A stretch of 17,973 nucleotides of DNA from JBDLID01 sp039715055 (GCA_039715055.1 JBDLID010000059.1:1-17973); one strand, 5' to 3'. Numbered from the stretch's first letter, positions 7,244 to 15,036 are shown. Translations and numbers: made by a program. Notes: generated by a model not told the origin, from the letters alone.

Positions 7244-8506
7244 ATGAAGCTTTCCCTATTCGGTGAAAAGTTCAGTGAAGGTGCCGGAATTCTCTCGCTG
7301 ATGGATGATCTGGGCAATGCCCTTGCCTCCGGCAGTGATAATCTGATAATGATGGGAGGCGGCAATCCGGGCCATGTGACTCCTTTTTCGGAGGTGGTCC
7401 GTCAGCGTTTATCCAGGATCAGCAATGATCCGGAACAGTTTCACCGCCTTGTCGGTATCTATGACCCTCCTCAGGGAGACAAGGATTTCCTCAAGGCCCT
7501 GGCAGGGATGCTGCGCAGGGAATTCGGCTGGGACTTAAGCGAGGAAAATATCTGCCTGACTAACGGAAGCCAGGCCGGTTTTTTTATCCTGTTCAATATG
7601 TTTGCAGGCAGCTGCTCCGACGGCAGCCATAAAAAGATTCGTCTTCCCCTGGCACCTGAATATATCGGCTACAGTGATCTTGGTCTCGATGACGATTTTT
7701 TTATCTCATCAAAACCGAAGATTGAACACTTAAGCGACAATCAGTTCAAGTATCATGTCGATTTTTCCGCCATGAACCCCGGAGAGGAGACCGGCGCCAT
7801 CTGTGTATCACGACCGACCAACCCCACCGGCAACGTCATCACCGACGAGGAACTTGGCGGTCTGGATCAGATGGCCTCACGCCTTGGGGTTCCCCTGATC
7901 ATCGACAATGCCTATGGACTGCCGTTTCCCGGCATCGTCTACTGCGACGCCTCTCCAATCTGGAATGAAAATATTATCCTCTGTCTTTCACTTTCCAAAC
8001 TCGGCCTGCCCGCAGTCCGTACCGGTATAATCGTTGCCGCTCCTGAGATTATCAAGGCAGTATCCGGAGTCAACAGCGTGATGAATCTTGCCACCGGCAG
8101 CTTTGGGGCCGTTCTGGCCCAGGAGATGGTTGACAGTGGTCAGATCCTGAACCACAGCAGGGAGATGATCAGACCTTTTTATGAAGAAAAGATGAAGCGG
8201 GCTGTGGAACACTTCAACAGGGAACTCCAGGGAGTGCCTTACCATATTCATAAGCCGGAAGGAGCCATGTTTCTCTGGATATGGTTTGAAGACCTGCCCA
8301 TCACCAGCCTGGAGCTCTACAATCGTCTCAAAAGTCGTGATGTACTTGTTGTTTCGGGCCATTATTTCTTTCCCGGCCTTGAAGAAAACTGGCCGCACAA
8401 GAATCAATGTATCCGTGTTACCTACTCCCAGGATGACTCTATGGTTGCTAAAGGGATCAAGCTTATTGGTGAGGAAGTCCGCAAGGTTTACGATCAGAAT
8501 TGTTGA
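7244..8506 (+). CDS. avtA: Valine-pyruvate aminotransferase AvtA
   Basis: PLP-dependent fold-type I aminotransferase that exchanges amino groups between valine and pyruvate, giving 2-ketoisovalerate and alanine; it links branched-chain and alanine pools in the cytosol. At 420 residues it aligns over its full length with E. coli AvtA from memory: SLFGEKF at the N-terminus, GGGNP (38-42), LTNGSQAGFF, LAPEYIGY, CVSRPTNPTGNVITDEEL, VIDNAYG-type residues D221 and Y224, and SLSKLGLP with K252 forming the Schiff base. N193 and R259 are further cofactor-site residues. A strong Shine-Dalgarno (GAGGTGG at 7233-7239) stands 4 bp before the ATG, the best in the window, suggesting good translation independent of upstream genes. 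It is the last gene of the 3666-8506 run; a weak terminator candidate follows. Confidence 0.93.
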   Translation: MKLSLFGEKFSEGAGILSLMDDLGNALASGSDNLIMMGGGNPGHVTPFSEVVRQRLSRISNDPEQFHRLVGIYDPPQGDKDFLKALAGMLRREFGWDLSEENICLTNGSQAGFFILFNMFAGSCSDGSHKKIRLPLAPEYIGYSDLGLDDDFFISSKPKIEHLSDNQFKYHVDFSAMNPGEETGAICVSRPTNPTGNVITDEELGGLDQMASRLGVPLIIDNAYGLPFPGIVYCDASPIWNENIILCLSLSKLGLPAVRTGIIVAAPEIIKAVSGVNSVMNLATGSFGAVLAQEMVDSGQILNHSREMIRPFYEEKMKRAVEHFNRELQGVPYHIHKPEGAMFLWIWFEDLPITSLELYNRLKSRDVLVVSGHYFFPGLEENWPHKNQCIRVTYSQDDSMVAKGIKLIGEEVRKVYDQNC

Positions 8507-8567
8507 GCAGGACAACCTCATTGGATTGTAAATTGCATGGGTTTTTATTGTCTATCTCAGCAACCGA

Positions 8568-8597
8568 AGATATTGTCTTCATAAAAAATATCTTTTT
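8568..8597 (+). terminator. Weak AT-rich terminator candidate after avtA
   Basis: AGATATT (8568-8574) and AATATCT (8587-8593) form a 7-bp stem with a 12-nt loop. The T-run starts within the arm and continues to 8597. The stem has only one G-C pair, so termination would be inefficient. It is the only candidate for the end of the CHAD-to-avtA transcript. Confidence 0.3.
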
Positions 8598-8836
8598 CAG
8601 GCGTCATCGTTGACCAGGCCTCTTTCCGAAACCTTAAGAAACAGGTATGATAAGCTGTTTTGGTAAAGAGAATCTGCTCATAAATGGAAAATTATTGTTT
8701 GTTCCCGGATTACGTTGAATCTGTTACGTTGTGGCATTCTGTCAATATGCTTTCCTGTTAATGTTTTACAGGGTACCTTGAAAAATTAGGATTTTCGCTC
8801 AAGATCAAGGAACAGGAAAAATTAATAAGCGCAGCA

Positions 8837-8842
8837 TATAAT
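8837..8842 (+). promoter_or_regulatory. Candidate -10 element for the MORN operon
   Basis: A perfect TATAAT lies 85 bp upstream of the preferred MORN start. No TTGACA-like -35 is found at 16-18 bp and no TG extension precedes it, so an activator would be expected if it is used. It would place the transcript start near 8849. Confidence 0.3.
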
Positions 8843-8926
8843 TGATATGTGAGCATTTTAATTTTTCCTGTGACGTTGGGATTGAGCGCAAAGGCAATTT
8901 TGCAAGGTGGCCTACAATCTGATTTG

Positions 8927-10654
8927 ATGGCTAAACCATTTTTAAGATACCAGAGGATTTACCTTTTCACAGGAGTGCTCCTCCTGTTGCTGGCATCCGT
9001 TCTTCCGGCACATGGCGAGTGTGTCAGGGGAGACTGCCGTAACGGCAAGGGTGTCTGGCTCAGTGAAGACGGTCAGCGTTACAGCGGTACCTTTGTCAAC
9101 GGCATTATCGAAGGATTTGGAACCCTGCGGCGCAGTGATGGACTCCGTTATAAAGGACTGTTTAAAAACGGTAAATTTTCGGGTCATGGTACTCTTGAGG
9201 AACCTGACGGCCGGCGTTACAAAGGTGAATTCCAGGATGGTGTCATCCATGGTCACGGTACCTTGACCATGGCCAATGGTACCCAGTATATCGGTGGATT
9301 TGACCTGGGCCGCTTCCAGGGCAAGGGCGCTCTGTTCTATAGCGACGGCCAGGAGTTTCAGGGGGAGTTCCGCAACAACTCCATTCATGGTCATGGAAAG
9401 CTGATTTATAAAGACGGCAGCTGGTACGAGGGTGACTTCCGTAACGGTAAGCCGTATGGAATCGGTACCAGAAAGTATATAGACGGCAGTCGCTATGCCG
9501 GCGGTTACCGGGAAAAAATCAGGGTAGGTGAAGGAATCTACGAAGCCGCCGACGGATCCCGATACAAGGGTTCGTTCAAGCGGGATATGTTCAACGGTAA
9601 AGGGGAACTGCGTTATCCCGACGGCAGGACATACAAGGGGACGTTCAAGGACAACTACCGTCATGGTAAAGGCGTTCTGACATACACAGACAGAACGCGC
9701 TACAAGGGTGAGTTCGTCAAAGGAAAGCAGCACGGCAATGGAACCCTCTACTATCCTGACACCAGTCATTACGAGGGAGAGTTTAGAAATGGACGACGCC
9801 ACGGAAAGGGTAAACATTTTTTTGCCGATGGTGCCGTTTATGAAGGAGAATTTGAAAAAGGGTTGATCAACGGCATGGGAACCCTGGTCGACAGCGAAGG
9901 AAGAAGTTATACCGGTAACTTTAAGAACGGAGCCCCTTTGGAAAAGGGAACCCCGTTTGACCGGACCGCCTCACCTTCAGTGCCTGTTGCCGGAGGTGGA
10001 GTTAAAAAGGGAGAAGCAGGCGATCAGGCCTATACCCTTTTCCGTGGACGGATTTACTCAAATGAAGGGGAAAAGCCCATGCCGCTGACCGCTGAAGGCA
10101 GCTATAGCTTCCCGGACGGTTCCAGGTATAACGGCATGCTCAAAGATGGCTTGATGCACGGTGACGGTGAGATTCTATATCCTTCAGGAGATCGCTATAC
10201 AGGAGCCTTTCGCCATGGCAAGCGTGAAGGTGCAGGCACCTATCACTACAGCGATGGCCGCAAGTACGAGGGACAATTCAGATCGGGAATCAAGGAAGGT
10301 CAAGGTATATTCACTTATCCCGATTCCACAGTCTACCGTGGTGAGTTCAGGAAAGATCACTTCAGTGGGGCTGGCAAGTATTTTTTTGCCGACGGCAGTT
10401 ACTATGCAGGAAATTTCAAATTTGGCCGTTTTAATGGTCACGGTGTTCTGACCTACGGCGATGGCGCTGTTTATGAAGGTGACTTCAAGGATGACCTGCC
10501 CCATGGTGACGGCACGCTGCGTTCAAGAGACGGCAGCCATTACGAAGGCGAGTTCCGGGACGGCAGGAGAAATGGCCTTGGCCGGCTGACTCTTACCAAC
10601 GGCAAGGTTTACGAGGGAATGTTTAAAGACGATGAGTTTGTATCTGAACGGTAA
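8927..10654 (+). CDS. Exported MORN-repeat protein (about 20 repeats in two arrays)
   Basis: A 575-residue exported protein built almost wholly of 23-residue MORN repeats (YxGxFxxGxxxGxGxxxxxDG), which form elongated beta-hairpin ribbons and in other proteins act as scaffolds or lipid/protein contacts. From the ATG at 8927 there is a clear signal peptide: basic KPFLRYQR, hydrophobic core 11-27, and a likely cut near LPAHG/E at 30-31. Repeats 1-12 run without a gap from 51 to 326, a degenerate 13th spans 327-347, a 52-residue linker of different composition spans 348-399, and seven full repeats plus a partial one run from 400 to 575. A GTG at 8849 is an alternative start but would bury the signal peptide. 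No Shine-Dalgarno is evident. A DUF4177-like gene starts 5 bp downstream. Probably periplasmic or surface-exposed; the partner is unknown. Confidence 0.88.
   Translation: MAKPFLRYQRIYLFTGVLLLLLASVLPAHGECVRGDCRNGKGVWLSEDGQRYSGTFVNGIIEGFGTLRRSDGLRYKGLFKNGKFSGHGTLEEPDGRRYKGEFQDGVIHGHGTLTMANGTQYIGGFDLGRFQGKGALFYSDGQEFQGEFRNNSIHGHGKLIYKDGSWYEGDFRNGKPYGIGTRKYIDGSRYAGGYREKIRVGEGIYEAADGSRYKGSFKRDMFNGKGELRYPDGRTYKGTFKDNYRHGKGVLTYTDRTRYKGEFVKGKQHGNGTLYYPDTSHYEGEFRNGRRHGKGKHFFADGAVYEGEFEKGLINGMGTLVDSEGRSYTGNFKNGAPLEKGTPFDRTASPSVPVAGGGVKKGEAGDQAYTLFRGRIYSNEGEKPMPLTAEGSYSFPDGSRYNGMLKDGLMHGDGEILYPSGDRYTGAFRHGKREGAGTYHYSDGRKYEGQFRSGIKEGQGIFTYPDSTVYRGEFRKDHFSGAGKYFFADGSYYAGNFKFGRFNGHGVLTYGDGAVYEGDFKDDLPHGDGTLRSRDGSHYEGEFRDGRRNGLGRLTLTNGKVYEGMFKDDEFVSER
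9077..9967 (+). repeat. MORN repeat array 1 (12 repeats plus a degenerate one)
   Basis: Coding repeat with an exact 69-bp period (23 residues) for residues 51-326, ending in a degenerate copy at 327-347. Repeats 7 and 9 lose several of the usual glycine or acidic positions (for example YREKIRVGEG and YTDRT). The period holds at protein level; DNA identity between units is low, so this is an old array. Confidence 0.85.
10124..10651 (+). repeat. MORN repeat array 2 (7 repeats plus a partial one)
   Basis: The second block of 69-bp coding units, residues 400-575. It is preceded by a half-repeat (AEGSYSFPDGS) that contributes only the second strand of a unit. The last copy stops after its first half (VYEGMFKDDEF). 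Confidence 0.85.
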
Positions 10655-10659
10655 ATGTG

Positions 10660-11052
10660 ATGCGTTGGAGTTATAAGAACGTCCATTATGGGCTGAAAAA
10701 AGAGGGTTTGCTCGGTTCCGGTTTTCTCGACGAGGCCGAAGTTGAGCAGTCATTGAACGAATACGGTCGGGCAGGGTGGGAGCTGGTCTCCCTGATCGAG
10801 ATTCATGACGGCCTGCTTGCCATTTTCAAGCAGCCACTTGGTGAAATATCCAGCAGACCGGAACCAGTGCAGAAAGCGGTCCCGGCCCCGGTTGTAAAAG
10901 TGGAAGAGCAGATTGTAGAACCTGAAGCAAAGGCCCGTGAGTCCTCTTCCAGACCCGTTATTCATCAGTCGTCTGAAAAGTCGGAAACAGGAACAGTAAA
11001 TAAGCAGAAAGAAGAGAACAGCAATGGAATTGGTTCCATCCGTATCGAGTGA
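10660..11052 (+). CDS. DUF4177-like small protein with disordered tail
   Basis: A 130-residue protein of unknown function. Residues 1-60 match the DUF4177 pattern: an aromatic start (RWSYKNVHY), then SLNEYGRAGWELVSL (31-45) and a short strand ending in AIFKQPL (54-60). Residues 61-130 are rich in Glu, Pro, Ser and Lys and are probably disordered. The start is a GTG-ATG pair; the ATG at 10660, 5 bp after the MORN stop, is preferred. The last 29 bp overlap the start of the M20 amidohydrolase, so translation of the two is probably coupled. No signal peptide is seen, so it would stay in the cytoplasm even though its neighbour upstream is exported. DUF4177 membership is by pattern recognition; the role is unknown. 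Confidence 0.7.
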   Translation: MRWSYKNVHYGLKKEGLLGSGFLDEAEVEQSLNEYGRAGWELVSLIEIHDGLLAIFKQPLGEISSRPEPVQKAVPAPVVKVEEQIVEPEAKARESSSRPVIHQSSEKSETGTVNKQKEENSNGIGSIRIE

Positions 11053-12238
11053 GGTCCAGAACCGCCCACTGGTTGAGTCATTTTTTGCCGTTGACGCAAC
11101 TGTTGGCGAGTGGATGCGGACCATACGTCGCCACATTCACCGTTTTCCCGAACTGTCATACAGGGAAGAAGAGACAGGACGTTATGTCATTGAACGTCTC
11201 AAAGAGATCGGTGTCAACCGGGTCAGACAGCTGGCGCCCACCGGCATTGTTGCCGAATTCGGTGCAGATACAGGCCCCCTTGTCTGTCTTCGTTGCGATA
11301 TGGATGCTCTGCCGCTCCAGGAGGATACAGGCCTTGAGTTCAGCTCAAGCCGTGAAGGAATAATGCATGCATGCGGTCACGACGGGCATATGGCCATGCT
11401 GCTCGGCGCTGCCTGTCTGCTGCGTAAACTCGACCTCAAGGGGCGGGTTCGTCTTCTTTTCCAACCGGCCGAAGAGAGTGGCAACGGTGCAGTGAAGATG
11501 ATCGATCAGGGATGCCTTGACGAGGTCGAGGCCATTTTCTGCGGCCACATCGACACCCATCACCGAACTGGTTTGATTACTGTCGATGAAGGGATTATCT
11601 GTGCCTCTGCCGATCCATTTTCCATCAGAGTTACCGGTCGCGGCGGACATGCAGCAAGACCCCATGAAGCAGCAGACGCTCTGGTTGCCGCGGCAAGCCT
11701 GGTGACCACTCTCCAGACCCTGGTCTCCCGTGAAAAGGATCCCAATCATGCGGCAGTAATAACCATCGGTAAACTCCAGGCCGGCGACTCCCATAATATT
11801 ATTGCCCGTGAGGCACTGCTGGAAGGCACTGTGCGCTCAACCCATGCAGAGACCCGCAAACAGACACTCAAAGGGCTGAGAAGAATTGTCGATTCACTGG
11901 CTGTCATGTACGGTGTGGAAACCGAACTTGAGTTTCATCACGGTCTTCCTGCGGTGCTGAATTCCCAACCCGCCACAAGTCTCGCAGCCAAAGCTGCCCA
12001 GGCCATCGTCGGTCGTCAGCATGTCATCTCCCAGGGACCATCGAGTCTTGGCAGTGAGGATTTTTCCAACTACCAGCACCATGTTGACGGCTGTATGGTC
12101 AGGTTTGGTGCAGAACCTGGTAACCACGCAGGACCGGCCCATTCCAATAATTTTGATTTCGACGAGGAAGTGCTGCCGATAGGTGCCGCCTGGTATGCCG
12201 CCGTTGCCTGGGAATTCTTACGTACCGGACCAAGATGA
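11024..12238 (+). CDS. M20-family amidohydrolase (N-acyl-amino-acid hydrolase type)
   Basis: Two-metal hydrolase of the M20D group, which removes acyl groups from amino acids or cleaves small amide or dipeptide substrates in the cytosol. The protein has 404 residues. The metal and catalytic motifs are present: C117-G-H119-D-G-H, the QPAEE motif with E150 (base) and E151 (ligand), GHIDTH with H175, and the C-terminal GPAHSNNFDFDEE carrying the last His ligand. A dimerisation-domain signature, GRGGHAARPHEAADAL, lies at 205-220. The ATG at 11024 has an AAGAG-type Shine-Dalgarno and overlaps the DUF4177-like gene by 29 bp. The GCS2-type ligase follows 58 bp downstream. Members of this group include hippurate hydrolase, IAA-amino acid hydrolase and N-acetyl-diaminopimelate deacetylase; sequence alone does not choose between them. 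The neighbouring enzymes suggest an acyl or gamma-glutamyl substrate. Confidence 0.88.
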   Translation: MELVPSVSSEVQNRPLVESFFAVDATVGEWMRTIRRHIHRFPELSYREEETGRYVIERLKEIGVNRVRQLAPTGIVAEFGADTGPLVCLRCDMDALPLQEDTGLEFSSSREGIMHACGHDGHMAMLLGAACLLRKLDLKGRVRLLFQPAEESGNGAVKMIDQGCLDEVEAIFCGHIDTHHRTGLITVDEGIICASADPFSIRVTGRGGHAARPHEAADALVAAASLVTTLQTLVSREKDPNHAAVITIGKLQAGDSHNIIAREALLEGTVRSTHAETRKQTLKGLRRIVDSLAVMYGVETELEFHHGLPAVLNSQPATSLAAKAAQAIVGRQHVISQGPSSLGSEDFSNYQHHVDGCMVRFGAEPGNHAGPAHSNNFDFDEEVLPIGAAWYAAVAWEFLRTGPR

Positions 12239-12240
12239 TT

Positions 12241-12285
12241 TTCAGTTATTGGAAGCAGTCTTTCTTGTTCCACCAAAAAACTGAA
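12241..12285 (+). promoter_or_regulatory. Hairpin just upstream of the carboxylate-amine ligase gene
   Basis: TTCAGTT (12241-12247) pairs with AACTGAA (12279-12285), and TTGG (12249-12252) continues the stem with CCAA (12273-12276) after a small internal bulge. It begins 2 bp after the amidohydrolase stop and ends 11 bp before the next start. It has no T-tract, so it is not a terminator; an mRNA processing or stability element is possible. Confidence 0.3.
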
Positions 12286-12296
12286 TACGAGAAGAG

Positions 12297-13442
12297 ATGA
12301 GCGTGCAAAACGGCCAGAGCAACCTGGAAGAGGTGATTCACTTTGCTCCCAGCAATCCCTTCACTCTCGGGGTTGAACTTGAGTTCCAGACCCTTGACAG
12401 GGAGACCCTCAACCTTGCCCCGCTGGCACCGATCCTTCTTGATTCCGCTCCGGCGATTCTCCAGCCGCGGATAACCCATGAATGGATTCGTTCTATTCTT
12501 GAGATCCGTACCGGCATCTGCCGCTCCGTTTTCGATGTGGAAAACGATCTCCTTCAGACCTGTTCCATGGCAGAAGAACTCGCTGCAGATCACAACTGTC
12601 TGCTCTTTGCCGCAAGTCTTCACCCCTTTGCTGACCCCAAAGACCAGATTCTCACCGCTGATAACCGATATGAACGGATCATGGAGGAACTGCAGATCGT
12701 TGGCCGTCGTTTTATCTCTCAGGGATTTCATGTCCATGTGGGCATGAAGGATGGCGACAACGCCATTAAATGCTGTGATCTGATTCAACCGTATCTGCCC
12801 CTGTTTGTAGCTCTATCAGCCTCCAGTCCCTATTTTTGTGGTGAGGATACCGGCCTTCAGTCCTATCGAACCAAACTTTTTGAGGCCTTGCCTCTTGCTG
12901 GCATCTATGAACGAATCAAGGACTGGGACCATTTTATTGAAGAGGTCAGTCTGCTTAAAAAAGTTGGAGTCATTGAATCAATCAAGGATCTCTGGTGGGA
13001 TGCGAGACCGCATCCCAGCTTTGGAACCCTGGAGATAAGGGCCTGTGATCTGCCGATTCGTTATAGTCATATTCTCGGCCTGGTTGCTCTTGTTCAGGCC
13101 TTTGTTGCCACCCTGTGTCAGGAACATCCCAGGCTGGAAACCTATAGTCAGCAGGTCCTGCGCTGCAATAAATGGCAGGCAGTACGCTATGGAATAGATG
13201 GCTCCTTCATCGACCCGCTGGGTTACCTGACAGATGAACGGATCTCCATTGGTGAGGCGGTTAAACGACTGATTAAAAAAAGCAGGCCCATGATCGACAG
13301 GTTTCAAACACAGCGATATATTTCCATGCTGGATCATATTTTTGAAAACGGTCCCGGCTCAGTGTTCCAGCGGCGCCTGTATAAAGAATATGGTGATTTT
13401 AATAAAGTCATTACAAGGTTGCACAATGAATTCTGGAACTGA
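12297..13442 (+). CDS. GCS2-type carboxylate-amine ligase (YbdK-like)
   Basis: ATP-dependent ligase of the glutamate-cysteine ligase family 2, which joins a carboxylate (typically the gamma-carboxylate of glutamate) to an amine; E. coli YbdK has weak gamma-glutamylcysteine synthetase activity. At 381 residues it matches YbdK length. Visible motifs are FTLGVELEF (22-30, with metal-binding E27 and E29), ILEIRTG (67-73), FHVHVG (144-149), ALSASSPYF (172-180), DLWWDARPHPSFGTLEIRACD (231-251, shown here only by its ends and key residues D235, R237, E246 and R248) and NKWQAVRYGIDG. The ATG at 12297 abuts GAGAAGAG with almost no spacing; a GTG two codons later has better spacing, so the start may be shifted. 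No signal peptide. The true substrate is unknown, and a full glutathione pathway is not implied. Confidence 0.87.
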   Translation: MSVQNGQSNLEEVIHFAPSNPFTLGVELEFQTLDRETLNLAPLAPILLDSAPAILQPRITHEWIRSILEIRTGICRSVFDVENDLLQTCSMAEELAADHNCLLFAASLHPFADPKDQILTADNRYERIMEELQIVGRRFISQGFHVHVGMKDGDNAIKCCDLIQPYLPLFVALSASSPYFCGEDTGLQSYRTKLFEALPLAGIYERIKDWDHFIEEVSLLKKVGVIESIKDLWWDARPHPSFGTLEIRACDLPIRYSHILGLVALVQAFVATLCQEHPRLETYSQQVLRCNKWQAVRYGIDGSFIDPLGYLTDERISIGEAVKRLIKKSRPMIDRFQTQRYISMLDHIFENGPGSVFQRRLYKEYGDFNKVITRLHNEFWN

Positions 13443-13512
13443 TTGATCAGCAGTCATCTTGTCTGGTGAATCCGGCATATGATTAATCCAAATTTATTCA
13501 AAACAATAGACT

Positions 13513-15036
13513 ATGTACGATAAATCCATTATTGCCTCAGGTCATGAACTGGTCAGTGAGGCGGCGGCAAGAGTCCTTGAACAGGGTGGTAACGCATTTG
13601 ATGCTGTGGTCGCCGCTGGTTTTGCCTCCAGCGTTGTCGAGCCGGCCCTGACCAGTCTCGGCGGCGGCGGTTTGTTACTTGGTCACAGTGCGGCCATTGG
13701 CCAGGACCTGTTTTTTGACTTTTTTGTCGACACACCGGGCAAGGATTCATCCGTCAGCCTTGATGAACCCCATTTTTTCCCGGTTACCGTTTCCTTTTCA
13801 GGTTCGGACCAGGATTTTAATGTGGGCATGGGCTCAGTGGCGGTCCCAGGCACTCTCAAGGGACTGCTGCATATCCATGAACGTCTTGGCCATATGAATC
13901 TCAGGGATGTGATGACCCCGGCCATTGAATATGCCAGGGGCCACCAGGTCAATGAGCAGCAGGGGACTTTTTTGCACCTCCTGAAACCCATTATGAAATT
14001 AATGGAGCCGGGGCGTGCACTCTATCAACCGGAAGGACAGTACCTTGTGCCTGGCGCAACTCTTGTCAACTCAGACCTGGCCCAGTTTCTTGAGCAGATC
14101 GTTCTTGACCGAGGGGATTCATTTTATCTTGGCGATATCAGCAAAAAAATCCATGAGGAAATGGTCAATGGTGACGGACTCCTGACCAGGAAAGATCTGG
14201 CGGATTACCGTGTTTACGAACGTAAGCCACTGACTGTTAATTATCGCGGAAACCGTTTTGTAACAGCCTCGACTCCATCCATGGGTGGTCCATTGATCGG
14301 TCTCTCCCTTGGACTGCGGGCAAAGGCAGATCCTCCTGCCTACGATTGGGGAACTATCGAGCATTTGACCCGGTTGACCGGTTTGATGAAGGAGGTTGAA
14401 AAACTCCGCAGTGAAGGGGTGAGCTCTGCGGAAACACTATCCGCATTTCTTGAAGACAGTGACCGGGTCAAAGTGTCGGAAGACTCCATTCGTCTTTTTC
14501 CAAGAGGAACCACTCATGTTTCAATTGCCGATAAACACGGAAACTGTGCGTCAATGACCAGTTCCAACGGTGAAGGCTCCGGCTATTTTGCGCCAGGTAC
14601 CGGTGTGATGCTCAACAACATGATGGGCGAAGACGATCTTCATCCTGATGGGTTTCATTCCAGCCCTCCCGGATTGCGAGTCGGTTCAATGATGTCTCCT
14701 TCCCTGCTGGTTCGTGACGGAGAGGTCAGGCTGGTGATCGGCAGTGGAGGGTCTAAAAGGATTCGAACAGCCATCAGCCAGGTGTTGAGCCAGGTGGTCG
14801 ATTTCAACAGACCGCTCCAGAAAGCAGTTGACGCCCCCAGGCTCTATCTTGACGGAGACCTGCTCCAGGTGGAACCGGGTTTTGCCCCTGAAGTGATTAA
14901 AGGTCTGTCTGAAATCATTGAAGTGAATCAGTGGCAGGATAAGGATGTTTATTTCGGTGGTGTTCATGCCGTGGTTCCCGGCAAGGAAGGGGCAGGGGAC
15001 GGCAGGAGAGGTGGTATTGTCAGAATCGTCAGCTAG
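13513..15036 (+). CDS. Gamma-glutamyltransferase-family Ntn hydrolase, divergent and unexported
   Basis: A 507-residue member of the Ggt/CapD Ntn-hydrolase family, which self-cleaves before a Thr that then attacks gamma-glutamyl-type amides. The processing site is at GTTHVS, with T333 the expected nucleophile and N-terminus of the small subunit, followed by HGNCASMTSSNGEGSG. Family landmarks are GGNAFDAVVAAGF, PALTSLGGGG, MGSVAVPGTLKGL, NNMMGEDDLHP and GSMMSP...GSGGSKRI. Departures from E. coli Ggt: the DxREx(A)P substrate motif is DFFVDTP (69-75), so the glutamate-binding Arg is Phe and the Glu is Val, and one Ser of the oxyanion-hole pair is Met. There is no signal peptide, unlike periplasmic Ggt. 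The start has no clear Shine-Dalgarno. The family is firm, but the substrate is probably not plain glutathione. Confidence 0.88.
   Translation: MYDKSIIASGHELVSEAAARVLEQGGNAFDAVVAAGFASSVVEPALTSLGGGGLLLGHSAAIGQDLFFDFFVDTPGKDSSVSLDEPHFFPVTVSFSGSDQDFNVGMGSVAVPGTLKGLLHIHERLGHMNLRDVMTPAIEYARGHQVNEQQGTFLHLLKPIMKLMEPGRALYQPEGQYLVPGATLVNSDLAQFLEQIVLDRGDSFYLGDISKKIHEEMVNGDGLLTRKDLADYRVYERKPLTVNYRGNRFVTASTPSMGGPLIGLSLGLRAKADPPAYDWGTIEHLTRLTGLMKEVEKLRSEGVSSAETLSAFLEDSDRVKVSEDSIRLFPRGTTHVSIADKHGNCASMTSSNGEGSGYFAPGTGVMLNNMMGEDDLHPDGFHSSPPGLRVGSMMSPSLLVRDGEVRLVIGSGGSKRIRTAISQVLSQVVDFNRPLQKAVDAPRLYLDGDLLQVEPGFAPEVIKGLSEIIEVNQWQDKDVYFGGVHAVVPGKEGAGDGRRGGIVRIVS

Larger units (their letters stand above)
8507..8926 (+). 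other. AT-rich intergenic region between avtA and the MORN gene
   Basis: About 420 bp without a supportable gene. It contains a weak terminator candidate (8568-8597), a direct repeat TTACGTTG at 8710-8717 and 8724-8731 (14-bp period, possibly one face of a regulator site but easily chance), and a perfect -10-like TATAAT at 8837-8842. The reading frame of the MORN protein is open back to a GTG at 8849, but the first 26 codons do not look like a signal peptide and that GTG would sit at the predicted transcription start. I favour untranslated leader from about 8849 to 8926. Confidence 0.55.

Noticed and set aside
8710..8731. Direct repeat TTACGTTG with a 14-bp period upstream of the MORN gene as an operator
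   Set aside because: Two 8-mers without symmetry or a nearby -35 are too little to call a binding site; noted only in the gap description.
8883..8916. Cyclic-di-GMP riboswitch-like bases (GCGCAAAGGCAA and GGTGGCCTA) before the MORN gene
   Set aside because: The order and spacing of the conserved GEMM segments are not met and no paired P2/P3 stems are seen; the likeness is a few short words.
8849..8926. N-terminal extension of the MORN protein from a GTG at 8849
   Set aside because: It would place 26 extra residues before a textbook signal peptide and would start at the likely transcription start set by the TATAAT at 8837. It is kept only as an alternative.
8942..9817. Long minus-strand open frame (291 codons) opposite the MORN repeats
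   Set aside because: The 69-bp coding period keeps the opposite frame open in every unit; the product is a repetitive Val/Thr-rich shadow without a family.
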